Shown here: one piece after another, positions 26,169-35,267 of the stretch | How the letters are laid out: every line of letters begins with the position of its first letter | Position numbering within the stretch: the first letter of the stretch is position 1 | Assembly: GCF_900105185.1 (NCBI RefSeq) | Contig: NZ_FNTJ01000002.1 | Span: 558,001 to 622,000, forward strand | Reading direction: 5' to 3' | Length of the DNA stretch: 64,000 nucleotides | From: Pseudomonas saponiphila | Lineage (GTDB): Bacteria > Pseudomonadota > Gammaproteobacteria > Pseudomonadales > Pseudomonadaceae | Program-made: the position numbers and the translations under genes | The notes under the pieces: model-generated | Seen by the model: only the letters and a program-made list of their open reading frames with translations | Databases searched by the model: none | What the model was told of the DNA's origin: nothing

Positions 26169-26674
26169 GTAGGCGCTGGCTGCCAGCGAAAGCGTCGGCG
26201 AGGGCGGAGCAAGGCTCGAGGGCCTCTTCGCCAGCAAGCTGGCTCCTACGGTGGGTGTGTTGCGCTGAGCCTTGTAGGAGCTGGCTTGCCAGCGAAGGCG
26301 TCGGCGAGGGCGGTGCAAGGCTCGAGGGCCTCTTCGCCAGCAAGCTGGCTCCTACGGTGGGTGTGTTGCGCTGAGCCTTGTAGGAGCTGGCTTGCCAGCG
26401 AAAGCGTCGGCGAGGGCGGAGCAAGGCTCGAGGGCCTCTTCGCCAGCAAGCTGGCTCCTACGGTGGGCGTAATGCGCTTGAGCTCTGTAGGAGCTGGCTT
26501 GCCAGCGAAGGCGTCGGTGAGGGCGGAGCAAGGCTCGAGGGCCTCTTCGCCAGCAAGCTGGCTCCTACGGTGGGCGTGTTGCGCTGAGCTCTGTAGGAGC
26601 TGGCTTGCCAGCGAAGGCGTAGGCGAGGGCGGAGCAAGGCTCGAGGGCCTCTTCGCCAGCAAGCTGGCTCCTAC
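26169..26674. repeat. REPIN array, five tandem units
   Basis: Unit starts at 26169, 26274, 26380, 26487 and 26593 give a ~106-bp period. Each unit is a GTAGGAGCTGGCTTGCC palindrome, a ~50-bp nearly invariant core (containing GAGGGCGGAGCAAGGCTCG) and the inverse palindrome. It fills the 548-bp gap between the binding-protein gene and the convergent AAA ATPase gene. Confidence 0.92.
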
Positions 26675-26706
26675 GGTGGTGGTAGGGAAATGAGGGCTGG
26701 GGCGCT

Positions 26707-27903
26707 TCAGTCCGGCCAGTACCATGCCGGTTCGTCCAGCGGGCGCTGGCCGACGATGCCGGTCTGGCCCAGCTCTTTCTCCAGCACGATGCAGTTGCAT
26801 TCGGGGTCTTCCTGCAGGGCCGCGATCAGGCGTCGGGCGTGGGACACCACCCACACCTGGCACTGCTGCGAGGCGCGAATGATCAGGCGCGCCAACGCTG
26901 GCAGCAGGTCCGGGTGCAGGCTGGTTTCCGGTTCGTTGAGCACCATCAGGCTCGGCGGACGCGGGGTCAGCAGGGCCGCTACCAGCAGCAGGTAGCGCAA
27001 GGTGCCGTCCGACAGTTCCGCTGCCGACAGTGGTCGCAGCAAGCCTTCCTGGTGCAGATGCACGCCGAACAAGCCCCCCGGAACGGCATCGATCTCCAGC
27101 CGCGAGTCCGGGAAGGCGTCGCTGATGCTCTCGTGCAATGCCTGCTGATCGCCCACCTCGATAATGGTCTGCAACGCGGCGGCCAGGTCCCGGCCATCGT
27201 GGTGCAGCACCGGGGTGCGGGTGCCCAGTTGTGGTCGGCGCGCGGGAGCCTGGCTGTCGGTGCGCAAGTGGTCATAAAAACGCCAGCCACGAATCTGCTC
27301 GCGCAGATGCAGAACCTCGGGCGATGAGCTCAGGTTGCCCACCTGGTCGAACAGGCTGTCGCCGCTGCTCGTATGCTGCGCCAGCACTTCCCACTGGCGG
27401 CCCGCGCGGGCTCGTATCATCGGGCCCTGGCGGTCCACCAGGGCACTGGCCGTGCGATACAGGGGCCCGCCCCAGATGCTCTCGCGCTTGATCCATGGGT
27501 CGAGGGTGAAGCGCGAGGCAATCGGCAAGCTGTGCCCGGGCAACATGAAATGACCGCTGGAATCCGGCAGCCCCAGGCTGATCGCGTACCCGAAGTCCTC
27601 ACCGGCAAAGCCCAGTTGCAGGCGTCTGGCGGCCTTGCGCGGCCCGCCCTGGATCGGCACCTCGCCCTGGCGCATGCGCCGGCTGATCTGTTCCGGCCCG
27701 GCCCAGAAGGTCGAGTCCAATCCGCCTTCCTTGGCCAGGGCATTGACCACCCCGCCCTGGGCCGTCTCCGCCAGCAGGCGCAGGGCGCGGTACAGGTTGG
27801 GCTTGCCGCTGCCGTTGGCGCCGGTGATCAGGTTCAGTCTGCCTAAGGGCATCACCAACGTGTTGATGGAGCGGTAATTGGCCACCGCCAGGGTCTTGAG
27901 CAT
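26707..27903 (-). CDS. RecF/OLD-like AAA ATPase with altered Walker motifs
   Basis: 398 residues from ATG 27903, preceded by AGGAG. The N-terminus LAVANYRSINTLVMPLGRLN is typical of AAA_15/AAA_21 ATPases. The P-loop reads GANGSGKPN, with Pro where Ser/Thr normally binds magnesium. A signature-like ELSDGTLRY lies near residue 310, and the Walker B reads LMVLNEPETSLHP with Asn in place of the usual Asp; the switch is VVSHARR. Such proteins act on DNA or as defence ATPases, but no partner gene adjoins. The changes may reduce catalysis. Confidence 0.85.
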   Translation of the reverse strand: MLKTLAVANYRSINTLVMPLGRLNLITGANGSGKPNLYRALRLLAETAQGGVVNALAKEGGLDSTFWAGPEQISRRMRQGEVPIQGGPRKAARRLQLGFAGEDFGYAISLGLPDSSGHFMLPGHSLPIASRFTLDPWIKRESIWGGPLYRTASALVDRQGPMIRARAGRQWEVLAQHTSSGDSLFDQVGNLSSSPEVLHLREQIRGWRFYDHLRTDSQAPARRPQLGTRTPVLHHDGRDLAAALQTIIEVGDQQALHESISDAFPDSRLEIDAVPGGLFGVHLHQEGLLRPLSAAELSDGTLRYLLLVAALLTPRPPSLMVLNEPETSLHPDLLPALARLIIRASQQCQVWVVSHARRLIAALQEDPECNCIVLEKELGQTGIVGQRPLDEPAWYWPD

Positions 27904-28165
27904 GTCGAGTCTCCTGTTGCGTGGCGCGCAGTGTGCCTGATTTGTCGGGAGGCGGCTTGCTCGCCGCCGCCCTCGAAACCGCTGTTGCGCTTGCCTGGTC
28001 AGAGCGTGCCAATGGCTCTGGCAACGGCTGCGCTCCGGGTTGCGCAGGAGCCCGCGCTCTCCTCTCCTGGGCCTGCTTCACAAGAGCCGCGTGCAAGGGT
28101 TGAACCCTGTTCTACGCTCACAGTCGTAACGTCACTGGCGCGACGAACAAGCACAAGGAGCCTGC

Positions 28166-29260
28166 ATGGCCGGTCTCAATTCAAGGTGGATAGTGGGGCT
28201 GAGCCTGCTGGCTCTGCTCGGTGGCTGCGGGGCGGAAAAACCGACCGAGAAGGAGCGCCCGCGGGTGCGAATCCAGTCGGTGCAGCGCAGCGATTTCGCG
28301 CCTTCGGTAACCCTCACCGGCGACATCCAGGCCCGGGTGCAGACCGAGCTGTCGTTCCGCGTCGGCGGCAAGATCATCCAGCGTCTGGTGGATGTCGGCG
28401 ACCGGGTCAGCGCGCAGCAGGTGCTGGCCAGGCTCGACCCGAAGGACTTGCAGACCCAGGTCGACTCCGCCGCCGCCTCGGTGTTCGCCGAGCAGGCCCG
28501 GGTCAAGCAGGCCAGCGCGGCCTTTGTCCGCCAGCAGAAACTCTTGCCCAAGGGCTACACCAGCCAGAGCGAATACGACTCGGCCCAGGCCGCGCTGCGC
28601 AGCAGCCAGAGCGCCTTGAGCGCGGCCCAGGCGCAACTGGCCAATGCCCGCGAACAGCTGGGCTACACCGAACTGGTGGCCGAGGCGCCGGGGGTGATCA
28701 CCGCGCGCCAGGCCGAAGTCGGCCAGGTGGTGCAGGCCACCATGCCGATCTTCAGCCTGGCTCGGGACGGCGAGCGCGACGCGGTGTTCAACGTCTACGA
28801 GTCGCTGTTGATGCAGCCGTCGGGCCAGGCAACTATCCACATCAGCCTGCTGGACAACCCCGCGGTCACCACCACCGGCAAGGTTCGCGAAGTGACCCCG
28901 GTGGTCTCGGCCCAGAGCGGCACGGTGCAGGTCAAGGTGGTGCTCGATGCACTGCCGGCGGGCATGGACCTGGGCTCGGTGGTCAGTGCCACTGCCCGGG
29001 CCAAGGGCAAGGCCAGCGTGGTGCTGCCCTGGTCGGCGTTGACCAAGAATCTCAGCGAGCCGGCGGTGTGGCTGGTGGGCGAAGACGGCAAGACGGTGCT
29101 GCACAACGTCAAGGTCGGGCGTTACCTGACCGGCAAGGTGATCATCAGTGATGGCCTCAAGGGCGGCGAGAAGGTGGTGGTGACGGGTGGGCAGTTGTTG
29201 CATCCGGGGATGAGGGTGGAGATTGCCGCCAGCGGCGACGATCAGGGAGCGCAACCATGA
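28166..29260 (+). CDS. RND efflux periplasmic adaptor 1
   Basis: 364 residues. AAGGAG precedes the ATG; the lipoprotein signal ends LLGGCGAEKP. The HlyD/AcrA layout is visible: a lipoyl half-motif TELSFRVGGKIIQRLVDVGD (~residue 55), a coiled-coil hairpin (residues ~95-165), the second lipoyl half VAEAPGVITARQAEVGQVV, then beta-barrel and membrane-proximal domains. It is first in an operon with a second adaptor and an RND pump. Two adaptors in one operon is the TriABC arrangement known in P. aeruginosa. Confidence 0.9.
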   Translation: MAGLNSRWIVGLSLLALLGGCGAEKPTEKERPRVRIQSVQRSDFAPSVTLTGDIQARVQTELSFRVGGKIIQRLVDVGDRVSAQQVLARLDPKDLQTQVDSAAASVFAEQARVKQASAAFVRQQKLLPKGYTSQSEYDSAQAALRSSQSALSAAQAQLANAREQLGYTELVAEAPGVITARQAEVGQVVQATMPIFSLARDGERDAVFNVYESLLMQPSGQATIHISLLDNPAVTTTGKVREVTPVVSAQSGTVQVKVVLDALPAGMDLGSVVSATARAKGKASVVLPWSALTKNLSEPAVWLVGEDGKTVLHNVKVGRYLTGKVIISDGLKGGEKVVVTGGQLLHPGMRVEIAASGDDQGAQP

Positions 29261-30327
29261 AGCGCCTGCTGCCATTGTTGTGCGCCGCCGTCCTGCTATC
29301 GGGCTGTTCCAAGGAAGAGGCGGCGCCTGCGCCGGTGCGTCCGGTGCTGTCGATCCGGGTGGTGGCGCAGTCCGAGGAAAGCCTGGGGCGCTTTGCCGGC
29401 AACATCCAGGCCCGTTATGAAACCAACCTGGGCTTCCGGGTGCCGGGGCGCATCGCCAACCGCACGGTCGATGTCGGCGCCGAAGTCGGTCCCGGTGACC
29501 TGCTGGCGACCCTCGATCCCACCGACCAGCAGAACCAGCTGCGGGCCGCCCAGGGCGACCTGGCCAAGGTCGAGGCGCAATGGATCAACGCCCAGGCCAA
29601 TGCCCGACGCCAGCAGGAACTGTTCGACCGTGGCGTCGGCGCCCAGGCGCAACTGGACATCGCCCAGACCGACCTGAAGACCACTGGCGCCGCCCTGGAC
29701 CAGGCCAAGGCCGCGGTGCGCCAGGCTCAGGATCAGCTCAACTACAGCCAGCTGCACAGCGATCACGGGGGCGTGGTCACTGCCTGGAACGCCGAAGCCG
29801 GACAGGTAGTGACGGCCGGCCAGCAGGTGGTGACCCTGGCCCGACCGGAGATCAAGGAAGCGGTGATCGACCTGCCGGCGACCCTGGTGGACCAACTGCC
29901 GACGGACGTGGAATTCAAGGTCGCCGCGCAACTGGACCCGAGCATCAGCACCACCGCCACGGTGCGCGAGATCGAGCCTCAGGCCCAGAGCGCGACCCGC
30001 ACCCGACGCGCGCGCCTGACCCTCAAGGACACCCCCGAGGCTTTCCGCCTGGGCACCGCCATCAGCGTGACCCTGAGCTCGGCCATCGAACCGCGCACCG
30101 AGTTGCCCCTGAGCGCCCTGCAAGAGGTGGATGGCCAGACCCGGATCTGGGTCATCGATCCGCAGAGCCAGACCGTCGCCCCGCGTGCAATCAAGGTGCT
30201 CAGCCGCGACGGCGATTCGGCGCTGATCGGCCAGGGCGTCAAGCCCGGTGAGCGGGTGGTCAGTGCCGGGGTCAACAGCCTCAAGCCGGGGCAGAAAGTC
30301 AAAATCGACGAGGATCGCGCGCAATGA
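29257..30327 (+). CDS. RND efflux periplasmic adaptor 2
   Basis: 356 residues, start overlapping the previous stop (ATGA). The lipobox is LLSGC with Cys near residue 18. Lipoyl halves GFRVPGRIANRTVDVGAEV and LHSDHGGVVTAWNAEAGQVV flank a coiled coil. It is a paralogue of adaptor 1 and probably works as a mixed adaptor pair for the RND pump downstream. Confidence 0.9.
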   Translation: MKRLLPLLCAAVLLSGCSKEEAAPAPVRPVLSIRVVAQSEESLGRFAGNIQARYETNLGFRVPGRIANRTVDVGAEVGPGDLLATLDPTDQQNQLRAAQGDLAKVEAQWINAQANARRQQELFDRGVGAQAQLDIAQTDLKTTGAALDQAKAAVRQAQDQLNYSQLHSDHGGVVTAWNAEAGQVVTAGQQVVTLARPEIKEAVIDLPATLVDQLPTDVEFKVAAQLDPSISTTATVREIEPQAQSATRTRRARLTLKDTPEAFRLGTAISVTLSSAIEPRTELPLSALQEVDGQTRIWVIDPQSQTVAPRAIKVLSRDGDSALIGQGVKPGERVVSAGVNSLKPGQKVKIDEDRAQ

Positions 30328-33300
30328 CGCCTGCCAGCAAAGCAAGCTTCAACCTCTCCGAATGGGCGATCAGGCATCAGTCCTTCGTCTGGTACCTGAT
30401 GTTCGTCGCGCTGCTGATGGGGGTGTTTTCCTACCTGAACCTGGGGCGTGAGGAAGACCCGTCCTTCACCATCAAGACCATGGTGATCCAGACCCGCTGG
30501 CCCGGCGCGACCCAGGAAGAAACCCTGAAGCAGGTCACCGACCGCATCGAGAAGAAACTCGAAGAGCTGGATTCGCTGGACTACGTGAAAAGCTACACCC
30601 GTCCCGGCGAGTCGACGGTGTTCGTCAACCTGCGCGATACCACCGCCGGCAAGGACATCCCCGAGATCTGGTACCAGGTGCGCAAGAAGATCAACGACAT
30701 TCGCGGCGACTTTCCCCAGGGCTTGCAGGGGCCGGGTTTCAACGATGAGTTCGGCGATGTGTTCGGTTCGATCTACGCCTTCACCGCCGACGGCCTGAGC
30801 ATGCGCCAGCTGCGCGACTACGTGGAACAGGTGCGCGCCGAGATCCGCGAAGTGCCGAACCTGGGCAAGGTGGAGATGGTCGGCGAGCAGGACGAAGTCA
30901 TCTACCTGAACTTCTCCACCCGCAAGCTGGCGGCCCTGGGCATCGACCAGCGCCAGGTCCTGCAAAGCCTGCAAGCGCAGAACGCGGTGACCCCGGCCGG
31001 GGTGATCGAGGCCGGGCCGGAGCGGATTTCGGTGCGCACGTCCGGGCAGTTCGCCTCGCAGAAGGACCTGGCCACGGTCAACCTGCGGCTCAATGACCGT
31101 TTCTATCGCCTGGCCGACATCGCCGACATCAGCCGCGGCTACGTCGACCCTGCCACACCGCTGTTCCGCTTCAATGGCCAGCCGGCCATCGGCCTGGCCA
31201 TTGCCATGAAGAAGGGCGGCAACATCCAGGATTTCGGCAAGGCCCTGCATGTGCGCATGAATGAGCTGACCGCCGACCTGCCGGTGGGCATCGGCGTGCA
31301 CAAAGTGTCCGATCAGGCCGAGGTGGTGCAGGAAGCGGTGGGCGGTTTCACCAGCGCCCTGTTCGAGGCGGTGATCATCGTCCTGGTGGTGAGCTTCGTC
31401 AGCCTCGGGGTGCGCGCCGGGCTGGTGGTGGCGTGTTCGATCCCGCTGGTGCTGGCCATGGTCTTCGTGTTCATGGAATACAGCGGCATCACCATGCAGC
31501 GGATCTCCCTGGGGGCGCTGATCATCGCCCTAGGGCTGTTGGTGGACGACGCCATGATCACCGTGGAAATGATGGTCACGCGTCTGGAAAAAGGCGAGAG
31601 CAAGGAGCAGGCGGCGACCTTCGCCTACACCTCCACTGCATTCCCGATGCTCACCGGGACCCTGGTGACCGTGGCCGGCTTCGTGCCCATCGGCCTCAAC
31701 GCCAGCTCCGCCGGCGAGTACACCTTCACCCTGTTCGCGGTGATCGCCGTGGCCATGCTGGTGTCGTGGATCGTCGCGGTGCTGTTCGCCCCGGTGATCG
31801 GCATCCACATTCTCAGCACCGAGGTCAAACCTCACTCCGAGGAGCCGGGGCGCGTCGGTCGGGCCTTCAATGGCGGCCTGCTGTGGGCCATGCGCAACCG
31901 CTGGTGGGCGATCGGCATCACCGTGCTGCTGTTCGTGGCTTCGGTGTTCGGCATGCGCTTCGTGCAGAACCAGTTCTTCCCGTCTTCCGACCGGCCGGAG
32001 ATCCTGGTGGACCTCAACCTGCCGCAGAACGCCTCGATCAACGAGACGCGCAAGGCGGTGGACCGCCTGGAAGCGACCCTCAAGGACGATCCGGACATCG
32101 AGCGCTGGAGCACCTACATCGGCGAGGGCGCGATCCGGTTCTACCTGCCCCTGGACCAGCAGTTGCAGAACCCCTACTACGCCCAGCTGGTGATCGTCAG
32201 CAAGGGCCTGGAGCAGCGCGAGGCCCTGAGCGAGCGCTTGCGCAAACGCCTGCGCGAAGACTTCGTCGGCATCGGCAGCAACGTGCAGGCCCTGGAAATG
32301 GGCCCGCCGGTGGGGCGGCCGATCCAGTACCGGGTCAGCGGCAAGGACATCGACCAGGTGCGCAAGCACGCCATCGACCTGGCCACCGAGCTGGACCGGA
32401 ACCCGCACATCGGCGAGATCATCTACGACTGGAACGAGCCCGGCAAAGTGCTGCGCATCGACATCGCCCAGGACAAGGCGCGGCAGCTCGGGCTGTCATC
32501 GGAGGATGTGGCGCGGCTGATGAACAGCATCGTCAGCGGTTCCACCGTGACCCAGGTGCATGACGACATCTACCTGATCAACGTGGTCGGCCGCGCCGAC
32601 GACAATGAACGCGGCTCCCCGGAAACCCTGCAGAACCTGCAGATCGTCACCCCCAATGGCACTTCGATTCCGCTGCTGGCTTTTGCCACCGTGGGCTACG
32701 AGCTTGAGCAGCCGCTGGTGTGGCGCCGCGACCGCAAGCCGACCATCACCATCAAGGCCGCGGTGCGCGACGCGATCCAGCCCACCGACCTGGTCAAGCA
32801 ACTCAAGCCGAGCATCGAGCGCTTCGCCGCCAGCCTGCCCGCCGGTTATTCGGTGGCCACCGGCGGCACCGTGGAGGAAAGCGGCAAGGCCCAGGGCCCG
32901 ATCGCCAAGGTGGTGCCGCTGATGCTGTTCCTCATGGCGACCTTCCTGATGATCCAGCTGCACAGCGTGCAGAAGCTGTTCCTGGTGGCCAGCGTCGCGC
33001 CCCTTGGGCTGATTGGCGTGGTCCTGGCCCTGGTGCCCACCGGCACGCCCATGGGTTTTGTGGCGATCCTCGGGATCCTTGCGCTGATCGGCATCATCAT
33101 CCGCAACTCGGTGATCCTGGTGACCCAGATCGACGAATACGAGCGCGACGGCTATCACCCCTGGGACGCGGTGCTGGAAGCGACCCACCACCGCCGCCGG
33201 CCGATCCTGCTGACTGCCGCGGCGGCCAGCCTGGGGATGATCCCGATTGCCCGGGAAGTGTTCTGGGGGCCGATGGCCTACGCCATGATTGGCGGCATCA

Positions 33301-33404
33301 TCGTTGCCACCTTGCTCACCCTGCTGTTCCTCCCGGCGCTGTACGTGGCCTGGTACAAGATCAAGGAGCCAAGCCCGGACCCCGCCCGCCCCAGCGCCAC
33401 GTAG
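30324..33404 (+). CDS. RND efflux transporter permease
   Basis: 1026 residues of the AcrB/MexF superfamily with 12 membrane segments and two large periplasmic loops. It starts MTPASKASFNLSEWAIRHQS. The proton-relay helix contains GLLVDDAMITVEMMV (two adjacent Asp, ~residue 405). No outer-membrane channel gene follows, as in TriABC systems that borrow OpmH/TolC. The start overlaps the previous stop by 4 bp. Its stop codon TAG (33402-33404) is part of the first REP of the array that follows. Confidence 0.93.
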   Translation: MTPASKASFNLSEWAIRHQSFVWYLMFVALLMGVFSYLNLGREEDPSFTIKTMVIQTRWPGATQEETLKQVTDRIEKKLEELDSLDYVKSYTRPGESTVFVNLRDTTAGKDIPEIWYQVRKKINDIRGDFPQGLQGPGFNDEFGDVFGSIYAFTADGLSMRQLRDYVEQVRAEIREVPNLGKVEMVGEQDEVIYLNFSTRKLAALGIDQRQVLQSLQAQNAVTPAGVIEAGPERISVRTSGQFASQKDLATVNLRLNDRFYRLADIADISRGYVDPATPLFRFNGQPAIGLAIAMKKGGNIQDFGKALHVRMNELTADLPVGIGVHKVSDQAEVVQEAVGGFTSALFEAVIIVLVVSFVSLGVRAGLVVACSIPLVLAMVFVFMEYSGITMQRISLGALIIALGLLVDDAMITVEMMVTRLEKGESKEQAATFAYTSTAFPMLTGTLVTVAGFVPIGLNASSAGEYTFTLFAVIAVAMLVSWIVAVLFAPVIGIHILSTEVKPHSEEPGRVGRAFNGGLLWAMRNRWWAIGITVLLFVASVFGMRFVQNQFFPSSDRPEILVDLNLPQNASINETRKAVDRLEATLKDDPDIERWSTYIGEGAIRFYLPLDQQLQNPYYAQLVIVSKGLEQREALSERLRKRLREDFVGIGSNVQALEMGPPVGRPIQYRVSGKDIDQVRKHAIDLATELDRNPHIGEIIYDWNEPGKVLRIDIAQDKARQLGLSSEDVARLMNSIVSGSTVTQVHDDIYLINVVGRADDNERGSPETLQNLQIVTPNGTSIPLLAFATVGYELEQPLVWRRDRKPTITIKAAVRDAIQPTDLVKQLKPSIERFAASLPAGYSVATGGTVEESGKAQGPIAKVVPLMLFLMATFLMIQLHSVQKLFLVASVAPLGLIGVVLALVPTGTPMGFVAILGILALIGIIIRNSVILVTQIDEYERDGYHPWDAVLEATHHRRRPILLTAAAASLGMIPIAREVFWGPMAYAMIGGIIVATLLTLLFLPALYVAWYKIKEPSPDPARPSAT

Positions 33405-33852
33405 GAGCTGGCTTGCCAGCGAAGGGGCCCTGGAGGCGGGCGCCTGATCCGGAAAACGCCTTCGCCGGCAAGCCGGCTCCTACGAGGTTGGCGGTGCTGC
33501 GAATGGCGTAGGCGGCCCACAGCCGTAGGAGCTGGCTTGCCAGCGAAGGGGCCCTGGAGGCGGGCGCCTGATCCGGAAACGCCTTCGCCGGCAAGCCGGC
33601 TCCTACGAGGTTGGCGGTGCTGCGAATGGCGTAGGCAGCCCACGGCCGTAGGAGCTGGCTTGCCAGCGAAGGGGCCCTGGAGGCGGGCGCCTGATCCGGA
33701 AACGCCTTCGCCGGCAAGCCGGCTCCTACGAGGTTGGCGGTGTTGCGAATGGCGTAGGCAGCCCACGGCCGTAGGAGCTGGCTTGCCAGCGAAGAGGCCC
33801 TGGAGGCGGGCGCCTGATCTGGGACCGCTTTCGCCGGCAAGCCGGCTCCTAC
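33401..33852. repeat. REPIN array, four tandem units
   Basis: Starts at 33401, 33525, 33648 and 33771 give periods of 124, 123 and 123 bp. Not only the palindromes but also the spacer between units (GGTTGGCGGTGCTGCGAATG) is nearly invariant, showing tandem duplication of a whole unit. It fills the 475-bp gap between the RND pump and methyltransferase genes. Confidence 0.92.
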
Positions 33853-33879
33853 CGGGTTGGCGGTGTGGCGGGGGTGGGG

Positions 33880-34506
33880 TCAGGCCTTGCGCCAGACGCT
33901 GGCCAGCCAGGGTTGCTGTTCACGGGGCAGGCCGGCGGGGCGGTAGTAATGCTCCAGTTCGACAAAACCTGCTTCGGTCAGCAGTGCCTGCCAGGCCGCG
34001 AGGTCGTGGTAGGCGCCGTAGCGCGGGCCGTTCCAGCCTTCCTGGTTGTCGCCGCGCGGGTTGGAGCTGAATAGCACGCCGCCGTCCTTGAGGCTGGCAT
34101 GCAGCTGCTTGAGCACCCGTGGCAGTTCCTGGCGGGGAATGTGAAACAGCACCGCGTTGGCGAAGATGCCGTCGAAGTGGCTCGCCGGTAGATCGAGCTT
34201 GAGAAAATCCTGTTGCCACACCTCGCAGCCGCTGTCGTCCCGGGCCATCTGGGTGAAGCGTTCGCAGCCGTCGAGGCCGATGGCGATATGGCCGAGGCGG
34301 GTGAAGGTCTGTAGATCGCGCCCCGGGCCGCAGCCAAAATCCAGCACGCGGAACGGCGCCGGGCCCCGGATATGCCGCAGCAGCGCGTCGATGTTCTGGC
34401 TGACGTCGTGGTCGCGGGTGCCTTGGCGAAAGTCTTCGGCCACTTGCTGGTAGTGGCCGAGGGTGGTGGCGGTGATGCTGTCGAGATCGTCGGGGGCGAG
34501 TTTCAT
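33880..34506 (-). CDS. Class I SAM-dependent methyltransferase
   Basis: 208 residues from ATG 34506 (MKLAPDDLDS). Motif I is VLDFGCGPGRDL (~residue 54), followed by an acidic residue in IGLDGCERF, motif II-like FDGIFANAVLFH and motif III LKDGGVLFSS. This is the methyltransferase-11/25 type. The substrate is unknown. It is a single gene, and no strong ribosome-binding site was seen. Confidence 0.85.
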   Translation of the reverse strand: MKLAPDDLDSITATTLGHYQQVAEDFRQGTRDHDVSQNIDALLRHIRGPAPFRVLDFGCGPGRDLQTFTRLGHIAIGLDGCERFTQMARDDSGCEVWQQDFLKLDLPASHFDGIFANAVLFHIPRQELPRVLKQLHASLKDGGVLFSSNPRGDNQEGWNGPRYGAYHDLAAWQALLTEAGFVELEHYYRPAGLPREQQPWLASVWRKA

Positions 34507-34566
34507 GGCGGGCTGCGGAGGTCGAGGGCAGGGTGGCCAATATAACGCCAATGGCGGCCTTGAGGG

Positions 34567-34594
34567 CCCTATCGCGAGCAAGCTCGCTCCTGCA
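34567..34594. repeat. Short GCGAGC palindrome
   Basis: GCGAGCAAGCTCGC hairpin in the gap between the metI stop and the methyltransferase start, a class different from the GTAGGAGCTGG REPs. Confidence 0.4.
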
Positions 34595-34622
34595 CAGGGC
34601 ATCCGAACGGACACCCCGTCCC

Positions 34623-35267
34623 TCAACGCTTGTTCAGCACCCGCGCCAGGCGGTCGCCGCCCAGCTGGATCGCCGCCACCAGGATCACCAGCAGCACGAT
34701 CACCGTGAGCATGATCTGGCTGTCGAAACGCTGGTAACCGTAGCGGTAGGCAATGTCTCCCAGGCCTCCCGCGCCAATCGCGCCGGCCATGGCCGAGGAG
34801 TTGATCATGGTCACCAGGGTGATGGTGAAACCGCCGACGATGCCCGGCAGCGCTTCCGGCAGCAGCACATGCCAGACGATGTGCCAGCGGCGGCAGCCCA
34901 TGGCCTGGGCCGCTTCGATCAGGCCGTGATCGACTTCCCGCAGGCTGACTTCGGCAATCCGCGCGAAGAACGGCGTGGCGGCGATGGTTAGTGGCACCAC
35001 CGCGGCCCACACGCCGTAGGTGGTGCCGACGATCAGCCGGGTGAAGGGGATCAGCGCCACCATCAGGATCAGGAACGGGATCGAGCGGAACAGGTTCACG
35101 AAGGCCCCCAGCACCCGGTTCAGGTTCGGCGCCTCATAGATTCCGCCCTTGCCGCTGGTGACCAGGATCACCGCCAGGGGAATCCCTGCCAGCAGGGCGA
35201 TCAGCGAGGACACGCCGACCATCAGCAGGGTGTCGAGAATGCCCTGCAACAAGCGATCAAACCACAT
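34623..35267 (-). CDS. metI: Methionine ABC transporter permease MetI
   Basis: 214 residues from ATG 35267 ([18 protein letters not shown]), overlapping the metN end by 11 bp. It has five membrane segments; the family signature [19 protein letters not shown] and the EAA loop [14 protein letters not shown] are present. With MetN and MetQ it imports methionine. It is last in the sulfur operon that starts at 43801. Confidence 0.92.
   Translation of the reverse strand: MWFDRLLQGILDTLLMVGVSSLIALLAGIPLAVILVTSGKGGIYEAPNLNRVLGAFVNLFRSIPFLILMVALIPFTRLIVGTTYGVWAAVVPLTIAATPFFARIAEVSLREVDHGLIEAAQAMGCRRWHIVWHVLLPEALPGIVGGFTITLVTMINSSAMAGAIGAGGLGDIAYRYGYQRFDSQIMLTVIVLLVILVAAIQLGGDRLARVLNKR

Noticed and set aside
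26169..26674. CRISPR array because of regular ~106-bp spacing
   Set aside because: Repeats are inverted REP pairs with conserved spacers; no short direct repeats with unique spacers and no cas genes.
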